This document shows, piece by piece, positions 55,039-64,000 of a stretch of DNA of 64,000 bases. This DNA is from Desulfatirhabdium butyrativorans DSM 18734. Lineage in GTDB: Bacteria > Desulfobacterota > Desulfobacteria > Desulfobacterales > Desulfatirhabdiaceae. Position numbers and translations under genes: made by a program. The notes beneath the pieces are model-generated. The model made no database searches, was not told the origin of the DNA, and worked only from the letters and a program-made list of their open reading frames with translations. The stretch lies in contig NZ_AUCU01000027.1 in NCBI RefSeq assembly GCF_000429925.1, forward strand, positions 1-64,000. The letters run 5' to 3'. How positions within the stretch are numbered: position 1 is the stretch's first letter; each line of letters begins with the position of its first letter.

Positions 55039-57879
55039 ATGCGCAACTTCCCGAATACCGCCTTTGACCTGCAATCCCTGATCTGCGGGGATGTTGCCGG
55101 CGATACCGTATCCAGAGCACTGGTCTCAACCGATGGCAGCATCTATCGCCTGTTGCCCCAAGCCGTATGCTACCCCAAAAACGTGGGGGATGTTCAACAG
55201 ATCGTGCACTTCTGCAACGATCGGGGCATCTCCCTCCATCCCCGCGGGGCAGGAAGCGGCCTTTGCGGCGGGTGTCTGGGCAACGGCATCGTGATCGATT
55301 TCACCCGGTACATGAACCGGCTCATCCGAATCGATCCCGAAGAACGCTGGTTCGAATGCGAACCCGGCTACAGGCTCGGTGAGCTCGATACCGCCTTGGC
55401 CAGCGCCGGGCTTTTTTTCCCACCGGACCCGTCCAGCGGCGAGTTCGCGACCTTCGGCGGCATGTTTTCCACCAACGCAAGCGGCTCCCACTCGGTCAAA
55501 TACGGGAATGTGGCAGACTACGTTCTCGACGCGGAAATCGTTCTTTCAGATGGCGGCATCACGAGCCTTGCCGATTTGCAACACACATCGATTGCGGAAC
55601 TGCAGATGCCGTTTCGAAACCTCGCAGCTCTATACGCTGAAAATCGGCAAACCATCGAGACCGGTTATCCCGCCATTGCCTGCAATACGGCTGGATACAA
55701 CCTGCGGGGTCTGGTTCGGGAGGGCCGTCTGGATGCCCGAAAGCTGTTTTCCGGAGCCGAAGGCACCCTCGGGATCGTCACCAAAATCCGCTTCCGGCTG
55801 ATCGAGCGGCCTTCCCACGACGCACTGGTCATCGCTTTTTTCGGACACCGGGCTGCTGCGGCTGCAGTGGTTCCCGAGCTGCTTTCGCTTCAGCCTGCAG
55901 GCATCGAAATCATGGATCGTTCCTTGCTTTCCCTGGCGCGGGAACAGAGCCCGATCCTGAGAAAGGAAATCCCGCAGGGAATCGATGCGGTCCTCATGAT
56001 CGAATTCGACGGAAACGACGAAGCCGGATGCAGGGATAAGGCCCTCGAAGCCCATCGCATGCTCCAGCATCTGCAGCACCCCGTCGAATCCTTCACGGCA
56101 CTCACCAGGGATCAGCAGAACCGCTTCTGGGCCGTTCGAAAGGCAGCCGTTCCCCTGCTGTACAAACTTCCCGGCAGACGCAAAATCCTCGCCCTCATCG
56201 AAGATGCGGCCGTTCCGACACAGCACGTCGCCGCCTATCTGGAACAACTCGAAACCATTCTCAACGCAAAAGGGGTCCCCTTTGTCCTCTATGGCCATAT
56301 CGCCAAAGGACTGATTCACACCCGCCCGCTTCTTGACCTGAAGCAGACCGAGGACCGGGCGCTTCTCCAGCCACTCGTTGCGGAAGTGGGCGATCTCGTG
56401 CGCTCGCTTGGCGGAACCGTTTCCGGTGAACACGGGGATGGCAGGCTTCGCAGCGGATACCTTGCCCGGCAATATCCCGCACTGTATCCGCTGTTCGTGA
56501 AAACCAAGCATCTGCTGGACCCAGGGGGCATATTCAATCCGGATATCGTCGTTTCATCGGATCCGGGGCTGGTTACCAGGCATCTTCGGGCCGAGTGCAC
56601 GGCCCGCCCCATTCAGCGGCGCTTCCTGCGGTGGCCCACCGATATGCAGGAGGCCATCGACGCCTGCCATGGTTGTTCCAAATGCACCACGGTAACGACT
56701 GCCACACGGATGTGCCCCGTCTATAAATTCACCCGGGAAGAGGCCGCGGCCCCGAAGGCCAAGGCCAACATCCTTCGGGAGATGATGATCCAGGAATTTT
56801 CCGAGGCTGAATCGCAGCACGCCATCCGCGAAGTGATCGACCGGTGCATCGGCTGCGGAAGCTGCCGGATGGAATGTCCATCCGGTGTAGACATTCCAAA
56901 ACTCGCACTGGAGGTAAAACACAGGAAGGAAAAGGGCTCCATCGAAAAACTCCGGGATTGCGTCCTGACTGGACTTGAATCTGGTGCCAGACTATCCGGT
57001 CTCTCCCGGGGCAGGCTTGATCGCATCCTGTCTCTTGCCCCCCTCAGACGTCTTGCCCAGCAGAGCCTGGGCATCGCCGGATGGCGGAAACCCGTGCGGT
57101 ATCAAACCCCTGCCCTCTCCTCCCTTCTTGCCCCCCGTCAAGGCGGCGGATCGGTTCATGTCCTGTATTTTCTGGGTTGCTTCGCAAACCATATCCGGCC
57201 ATCCATTGGCAGGGCAACGCTCAACGTGCTGCTCCGGATGGGCTTTTGTGTGCATATTCCCAAGCAGGTTTGCTGCGCTCTGCCCATGATCGCACATGGC
57301 ATGATTCAGGAGGCCCGAAAACGCATTGCATGCAATATGGCATCATGGGCTTCACTGCTCCCGGAGATCGACTTCATCGTTGTCAGTTGCTCATCCTGCG
57401 GACTGAGCCTCATGCACCACTGGATGGATGTGCAAAACGGGCCGACGATCGCATCCATTGCCGATCGGACCATCCATGTGAGCGATCTGATCGAACGATT
57501 CCGGGATCGTCTTCCGCCGCTGAACGACATGCCGCATCGCAATCTCGGTTATCACCAGCCCTGCCATCTCCGGCTGCAGCCCAATGCCGATGCAAGCATT
57601 CACCTGCTGAAGAAATTACCCGGAATCACGCTTCACACACCGACAACGCATTGCTGCGGCATGGGTGGAACCTGGGGATACGAAAGCGCCCACGATGCCT
57701 TGAGCCGGGAAATCGGGGCGGATTTGATCGAAAGATTACAGGCTGCCGAAACGGTCGTCACCGATTGTCCGACATGCATGTTGCAGATCGAAGATTTGTC
57801 GCATTTTCAGACGCGCCATCCGATCGAGGTGCTTGCCGAGCGCATTCCGCGATCCGCAGGCGATGCCGCTGTGGTGTAG
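55039..57879 (+). CDS. D-lactate dehydrogenase-like FAD/Fe-S fusion protein
   Basis: A 946-residue oxidoreductase. The FAD-binding type 4 domain (about 40-215) includes PRGAGSGLCGGCLGNGIVID, and the FAD-linked oxidase C-terminal domain spans about 240-500 (VSGEHGDGRLRSGYL). Two 4Fe-4S motifs follow: CHGCSKC...CPVYKF (about 540-560) and CIGCGSCRMECPSG (about 605-620). The C-terminal part has two CCG-like modules, CSSCGLSLMHHW and HCCGMGGTWGYE. One-chain enzymes of this build oxidise D-lactate or glycolate and pass electrons to the quinone pool or cytochromes. In sulfate reducers lactate is a major electron donor, so a D-lactate role is likely but unproven. Confidence 0.88.
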   Translation: MRNFPNTAFDLQSLICGDVAGDTVSRALVSTDGSIYRLLPQAVCYPKNVGDVQQIVHFCNDRGISLHPRGAGSGLCGGCLGNGIVIDFTRYMNRLIRIDPEERWFECEPGYRLGELDTALASAGLFFPPDPSSGEFATFGGMFSTNASGSHSVKYGNVADYVLDAEIVLSDGGITSLADLQHTSIAELQMPFRNLAALYAENRQTIETGYPAIACNTAGYNLRGLVREGRLDARKLFSGAEGTLGIVTKIRFRLIERPSHDALVIAFFGHRAAAAAVVPELLSLQPAGIEIMDRSLLSLAREQSPILRKEIPQGIDAVLMIEFDGNDEAGCRDKALEAHRMLQHLQHPVESFTALTRDQQNRFWAVRKAAVPLLYKLPGRRKILALIEDAAVPTQHVAAYLEQLETILNAKGVPFVLYGHIAKGLIHTRPLLDLKQTEDRALLQPLVAEVGDLVRSLGGTVSGEHGDGRLRSGYLARQYPALYPLFVKTKHLLDPGGIFNPDIVVSSDPGLVTRHLRAECTARPIQRRFLRWPTDMQEAIDACHGCSKCTTVTTATRMCPVYKFTREEAAAPKAKANILREMMIQEFSEAESQHAIREVIDRCIGCGSCRMECPSGVDIPKLALEVKHRKEKGSIEKLRDCVLTGLESGARLSGLSRGRLDRILSLAPLRRLAQQSLGIAGWRKPVRYQTPALSSLLAPRQGGGSVHVLYFLGCFANHIRPSIGRATLNVLLRMGFCVHIPKQVCCALPMIAHGMIQEARKRIACNMASWASLLPEIDFIVVSCSSCGLSLMHHWMDVQNGPTIASIADRTIHVSDLIERFRDRLPPLNDMPHRNLGYHQPCHLRLQPNADASIHLLKKLPGITLHTPTTHCCGMGGTWGYESAHDALSREIGADLIERLQAAETVVTDCPTCMLQIEDLSHFQTRHPIEVLAERIPRSAGDAAVV

Positions 57880-57881
57880 AT

Positions 57882-57930
57882 AGTGCCTGAACGAAAAACC
57901 CAGTTTTGGTTACAACCTGAGCCGGAGGGC
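57882..57930. repeat. Modular palindromic element, copy 8 (B-arm only)
   Basis: Only the left B-arm is present: AGTGCCTGAACGAAAAACCC to CCTGAGCCGGAGGGC. The sequence then changes to AAAAACAGG and no inverted A-arm follows, so this copy is truncated. It starts two bases after the D-lactate dehydrogenase-like stop codon. Confidence 0.8.
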
Positions 57931-57969
57931 AAAAACAGGACGGGCGTTCAAGTACGATAATTTTTTTTA

Positions 57970-57998
57970 TTGACAGAAATGGGTTTCCTACTGTAGGG
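57970..57998 (+). promoter_or_regulatory. Possible promoter upstream of the HU gene
   Basis: A perfect TTGACA lies after a T-run, but the -10 region (GTAGGG at 17 bp, or TACTGT at 14 bp) is poor. The remaining 235 bp to the HU start hold no other recognisable feature. Confidence 0.3.
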
Positions 57999-58233
57999 AG
58001 TCCAAAATACGTTTGAAACAGACGTTTTTCATCCGCCGGTTTGGAAAATGTGCTGGGAAGCTGGATGGTCTCCCAAAAAGTCCCTCCAACTCCGATTTTC
58101 CCTGATTGCCCATTCAGCTCGGTTGTATATCGACTTTTTTCGAGAGCATCCAGCTTGGTTGTGACATCAGGCAGCCAGGTCAGGAGGAAGCAACAAGTCC
58201 GTAATGGAAAACCACATCAAAAAGGGGGAAAGC

Positions 58234-58506
58234 ATGACAAAGACGGAATTGGTCGACAAGATCGCTCAGGATGCAGGCATCACCAAAGCGGCGGCCTCGG
58301 CCGCACTCCAGTCCTTCATGGACGGCGTGGGCAAGGCGCTCAAGAAAAAGGATGGCAAATTGACACTGGTAGGATTCGGCACATTTTACAAAACCAAGCG
58401 CAAGGCGCGGAAAGGCCGCAATCCCCGCACCGGCGAAGCCATTAAAATCAAGGCTTGCAATGTCATCAAATTTCGGCCTGGAAAGACCCTGAAAGAAGAA
58501 GCCTGA
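58234..58506 (+). CDS. HU family DNA-binding protein
   Basis: A 90-residue histone-like protein. MTKTELVDKIAQDAGITKAA begins the dimerisation helices, and VGFGTFYKTKRKARKGRNPRTGE is the DNA-binding arm with its proline tip. GGGGGAAAG before the ATG at 58234 fixes the start; an ATG at 58204 is less likely. Followed by a clear intrinsic terminator, so it is monocistronic. Confidence 0.96.
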   Translation: MTKTELVDKIAQDAGITKAAASAALQSFMDGVGKALKKKDGKLTLVGFGTFYKTKRKARKGRNPRTGEAIKIKACNVIKFRPGKTLKEEA

Positions 58507-58542
58507 TTCCAGAAATCGTTGCTGTTTGACCCCGCGATCCAG

Positions 58543-58583
58543 GGCCATGGGTGTTTGAGAAATCTCATCCATGGCCTTTTTTT
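58543..58583 (+). terminator. Intrinsic terminator after the HU gene
   Basis: GGCCATGGGTG pairs with CATCCATGGCC (11-bp stem, one G-U) around a 12-base loop. Seven T residues follow directly. Confidence 0.9.
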
Positions 58584-58595
58584 ATCCGCTTGTCT

Positions 58596-58880
58596 TCAGA
58601 CGGTTCGTATAATCTGAAAATCCCGAAACGCGTTCCGGTACGGTTCTTCGCTGACGGTCACCTCTACCACCCGGGAAAATGGAGAGCCTTTCCAGCACCA
58701 GGCGATCATCTCCCGGATGCGATCTTCCCTTCCCTCGAAAACGGCCTCCACCGATCCGTCGCGAGCGTTTCGGACCCAGCCGTACACCCCGATCCGATTG
58801 GCTGCACTCTGGGTTTCGGCCCGAAAATACACGCCCTGCACCCTTCCGGTAATCCGTACGTGAATCCGTTTGTTTTCCAT
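58596..58880 (-). CDS. Acylphosphatase
   Basis: A 94-residue hydrolase of acyl phosphates. It has the catalytic loop GRVQGVYFRAET (Arg) and an Asn in GWVRNARDGSVEAVFEG. AAGGTGAAG precedes the ATG at 58880, whose codon lies just after the ligA stop; a GTG at 58886 overlaps ligA. Last gene of the glyS-to-acylphosphatase operon. Confidence 0.93.
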   Translation of the reverse strand: MENKRIHVRITGRVQGVYFRAETQSAANRIGVYGWVRNARDGSVEAVFEGREDRIREMIAWCWKGSPFSRVVEVTVSEEPYRNAFRDFQIIRTV

Positions 58881-58882
58881 GA

Positions 58883-61675
<2,793 letters not shown>

Positions 61676-61692
<17 letters not shown>

Positions 61693-61930
61693 GCTTGCCG
61701 AGCTCGTCCCGCACTTCATCGATCACCGAGTAGAGCCAATCGACATCCTCAACGGTCAGGCGGCCCGCCTTGACCGGTGTCCGCTGCCCGCCCTCCTTGC
61801 GCTGCAGGATGCGCGGCCCGATCTGCAATTTGGGCTCTCCCTGATCATATTGGTTGATGGAAACGATCAGCCCGGTTTCTTCACATTTCCAGGCTTTGAG
61901 AATCTTGTCTTTGGATGGATCGAAGGCCAA
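61676..61930 (-). CDS. Small protein, possible PC4-like nucleic acid-binding domain
   Basis: An 84-residue protein with strands LKAWKCEETGLIVSINQYDQG and KLQIGPRILQ, a basic segment GGQRTPVKAGRLT and a C-terminal helix VEDVDWLYSVIDEVRDEL. This strand-basic loop-helix layout resembles the PC4/YdbC ssDNA-binding fold, but the match is only moderate. It lies 18 bp after glyS and overlaps the phosphorylase, in an operon that also contains ligA. Confidence 0.6.
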
Positions 61931-61948
61931 TGAATGTTCTCCTTGTAT

Positions 61949-64000
61949 TTACGATAATTTTGAAAAATCGGCCACTTTGGCAAAAAGTCCGGCGATTCGG
62001 GCAAGAAGCCCGAGGCGGTTTTTTCGAATCGTCACATCCTCTGCCATCACGAGCACGGCATCAAAGAACGCATCGACCGGTTCACGAAGCTTGACCATCT
62101 GCTGCAGCGCCTGGGTAAACTTGCCTTCTTGGCAAAGACTTTCACACCGCGACTGGATTTTCTGAATCAACCGGTAGAGCCGTATCTCGCTCGCATCCGT
62201 CAAGGCATCGGGATCCAGGCCCGCCGTTTCTTCTGGATCGGCTTTCCGGATAATGTTCACCACCCGCTTGAAGCAAACGGAGAGCGGTTCATAATCCGGC
62301 GCTTTCTTCAACTGCTCCACGGCCTGCGCCCGCTTCCACAGCCGCGTCATGGAATCCATGCCCACAGCGAGCACGGCGGCGGTCACATCCTTCGAAAACC
62401 CGTTATCCACCAGAATATTGGCAAGTCTCGTTTCGAAAAACTCCATGACATTTCCCCGAATCCGGTCGATCTCCGCATCCTGCAACCCGTATTGCCGAAG
62501 GGCTTCGTTCACCGCCGTCTCAAGAGGCCATTCGAGACGATGTTCCTTCATTGTCAGCAAAACACCGATGGCCTGCCTGCGGAGCGCGTATGGATCGGAT
62601 GCCCCGGTCGGCGCCAGACCCGCGCTGAAACAGCCACAAATGCTGTCCAGCTTGTCGGCCAGACCGACGAGGGCGCCCACCAGACTCCTGGCCAGCTCAC
62701 CCCCGGATGCCGTCGGCCGGTAATGTTCTTCGATGGCCTGAGCCACGGCCTTGGCTTCTCCCGATTTGAGGGCGTAGACCTTGCCCATGGTTCCCTGAAG
62801 CTTCGGAAATTCGACGACCATCTGGGTCACCAGATCGGCCTTGCACAGCCATGCCGCTCGCAAAACCAGTTCCTTCGTTTCTGCATCGAGACCGCTCATG
62901 GACGCCAGAGTTCCCGCAAGACGCTGTATCCGAAGGGTCTTGTCATACATGGTTCCCAGTTTGGCCAGAAATAGAACTCCCTTGAGCTTTTCGATGCTGG
63001 CTTCGAGCGGCTTTTCCAGATCGGCCCGGTAAAAAAAGCGGGCATCGTTGAGCCTTGCCCGCAGCACCCGCTCATGACCGTTTCGCACCACATCCATGTC
63101 TTTGGCGCAGGTATTGTTGACCGCAATGAAACAGGGCATGAGCTTGCCCTTTGCATCCTGGATGGCGAAATATTTCTGATGCTCCTTCATGGCCGTAATG
63201 AGAACGGCATCCGGAAGTTCCAGAAAGCCTTTTTCGAATCTGCCGCATACCGCGGTCGGATATTCCACCAGTTGGGTGACGATATCGATCAGCTCCGGAT
63301 CTTCGATGACCCGGCCCTTCTGCTTTGCCGCCTGTTCAGCTACATCCCGCGCCACCATATTTCGACGCTTTTCGATATCCGCGATCACCCAGGCCCGAGC
63401 CAACTGATCCAGATAAGTGGCCGGATCATCGATCTTGATTCTGGCCGGCGCCATAAACCGGTGCCCGAACGTGATCCTCTGGCTCTTGACATCTCCGAGC
63501 TCGAAACCGATCGTCTGTTTCCCGTACATGGCCAATATGAAATGGATCGGTCTGGCGAAACGGACATGGAGGCTTCCCCATTTCATGGTCTTGGGAAAGG
63601 GAATGGCCTCGATCAATTCAGGCAGCAACCGGCTCAGCACGACGGTGGCTTTCTCCGATGGCTCCTGTACACGGGCACAGAGATATTGACCTTTGGGTGT
63701 CTGCTGGATCTTCAGACGGGAAACCGGCAGATTCACTTTTTCGGCGAATTTGGTGGCTGCCGTCGTCCACTCGCCCTTCTCGTTCCTGGCAACCTTGAGC
63801 GGAGGGCCGATCACCTCGGATTCGAGCGCCTGCTGGCGGCCTGCCGTATCCATGACCATCACGCCAAGACGTCTCGGGGTTCCAAATACCTTGGCATCTC
63901 CGCAGGCGATCCGGTTCTCCTTCAATTTCCGGACGAGGGATTCCGAAAAAGCCTTCAGCGCCGGCTCGATATATCCAGCCGGGATTTCTTCTGTACCGAT
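61949..64000 (-). CDS. glyS: Glycyl-tRNA synthetase beta subunit, 5' end outside the window
   Basis: At least 683 residues of the beta subunit of the tetrameric glycyl-tRNA synthetase. The reading frame is still open at 64000, where it reads IGTEEIPAGYIEPALKAFS; only the first few residues are missing. Characteristic segments are RPIHFILAMYGKQTIGF, FMAPARI, the HD-like FYRADLEKPLEASIEKLKGVLF and the C-terminal anticodon-binding helices ending in FAKVADFSKLS. The beta subunit binds tRNA(Gly) and works with GlyQ, whose gene should lie just to the right. It is the first gene of the operon seen here. Confidence 0.95.
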   Translation of the reverse strand: MGTEEIPAGYIEPALKAFSESLVRKLKENRIACGDAKVFGTPRRLGVMVMDTAGRQQALESEVIGPPLKVARNEKGEWTTAATKFAEKVNLPVSRLKIQQTPKGQYLCARVQEPSEKATVVLSRLLPELIEAIPFPKTMKWGSLHVRFARPIHFILAMYGKQTIGFELGDVKSQRITFGHRFMAPARIKIDDPATYLDQLARAWVIADIEKRRNMVARDVAEQAAKQKGRVIEDPELIDIVTQLVEYPTAVCGRFEKGFLELPDAVLITAMKEHQKYFAIQDAKGKLMPCFIAVNNTCAKDMDVVRNGHERVLRARLNDARFFYRADLEKPLEASIEKLKGVLFLAKLGTMYDKTLRIQRLAGTLASMSGLDAETKELVLRAAWLCKADLVTQMVVEFPKLQGTMGKVYALKSGEAKAVAQAIEEHYRPTASGGELARSLVGALVGLADKLDSICGCFSAGLAPTGASDPYALRRQAIGVLLTMKEHRLEWPLETAVNEALRQYGLQDAEIDRIRGNVMEFFETRLANILVDNGFSKDVTAAVLAVGMDSMTRLWKRAQAVEQLKKAPDYEPLSVCFKRVVNIIRKADPEETAGLDPDALTDASEIRLYRLIQKIQSRCESLCQEGKFTQALQQMVKLREPVDAFFDAVLVMAEDVTIRKNRLGLLARIAGLFAKVADFSKLS

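Overview
The window looks like a chromosomal segment of a Gram-negative Desulfobacterota bacterium, most likely a Desulfobacterales-type sulfate reducer. The indications are LPS heptose synthesis (hldE), the two-subunit type of glycyl-tRNA synthetase (glyS), several hybrid sensor kinases, a one-chain D-lactate dehydrogenase-like flavoprotein with a CCG-type Fe-S half, and a moderately high GC content. No 16S rRNA gene is present, so the taxonomic assignment is inference. Coding density is high, with many 4-bp ATGA overlaps. There is no phage, CRISPR array or complete IS element.

Layout. 1-950: the 5' end of a group II intron lies antisense inside a LivK-type binding-protein gene, which is therefore broken. 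1010-8287: two related hybrid histidine kinases flank an acyltransferase and hldE. 8410-12279: a three-gene operon of an anchored transglutaminase-like protein, an ABC ATPase and an ABC permease. 12694-18760: xseA-xseB-ispA-dxs-tlyA and an orphan CbiO/EcfA-type ATPase. 18880-26141: M20 peptidase, pgpA, lepB, pyrB-pyrC, an NtrC-family regulator, a DciA-like gene and a TrmN6-like methyltransferase. 26101-27447: DUF1015 on the minus strand. 27625-31061: two serine tRNA genes, then dnaX-ybaB-recR and a YkgJ-like gene. 31079-34127 (minus): a small protein, a GT-C/TPR membrane protein and an ABC-2 permease. 34662-40135: rpsF-rpsR-DUF2232-rplI-dnaB-hflX. 40141-46527 (minus): a cobalamin-type radical SAM protein, pyrG, a membrane-anchored protein and eno. 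47099-54898: a small wHTH protein, an MFS transporter, a Cache-type hybrid kinase, a secreted OB-like protein, a cyclase, threonine dehydratase and a small protein. 55039-58506: the D-lactate dehydrogenase-like protein and HU. 58596-64000 (minus): acylphosphatase, ligA, nucleoside phosphorylase, a PC4-like protein and glyS, cut by the window edge.

Most of the content is housekeeping: replication and repair (dnaX, recR, dnaB, dciA, ligA, xseAB, HU), translation (S6, S18, L9, GlyS, HflX), isoprenoid precursors (ispA, dxs), pyrimidines (pyrB, pyrC, pyrG) and envelope genes.

The most unusual material is intergenic. A family of modular palindromic elements has two distinguishable arms. One copy of about 314 bp carries at least four internal perfect hairpins, and in two genes the element end supplies the stop codon. 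A second repeat system is built from 7-bp tandem repeats whose sequence differs from site to site but whose period is always seven. These sit beside longer repeat blocks that occur as inverted pairs around the MFS gene and around the pyrG-eno block. Together these elements fill nearly every larger intergenic gap after 42 kb.
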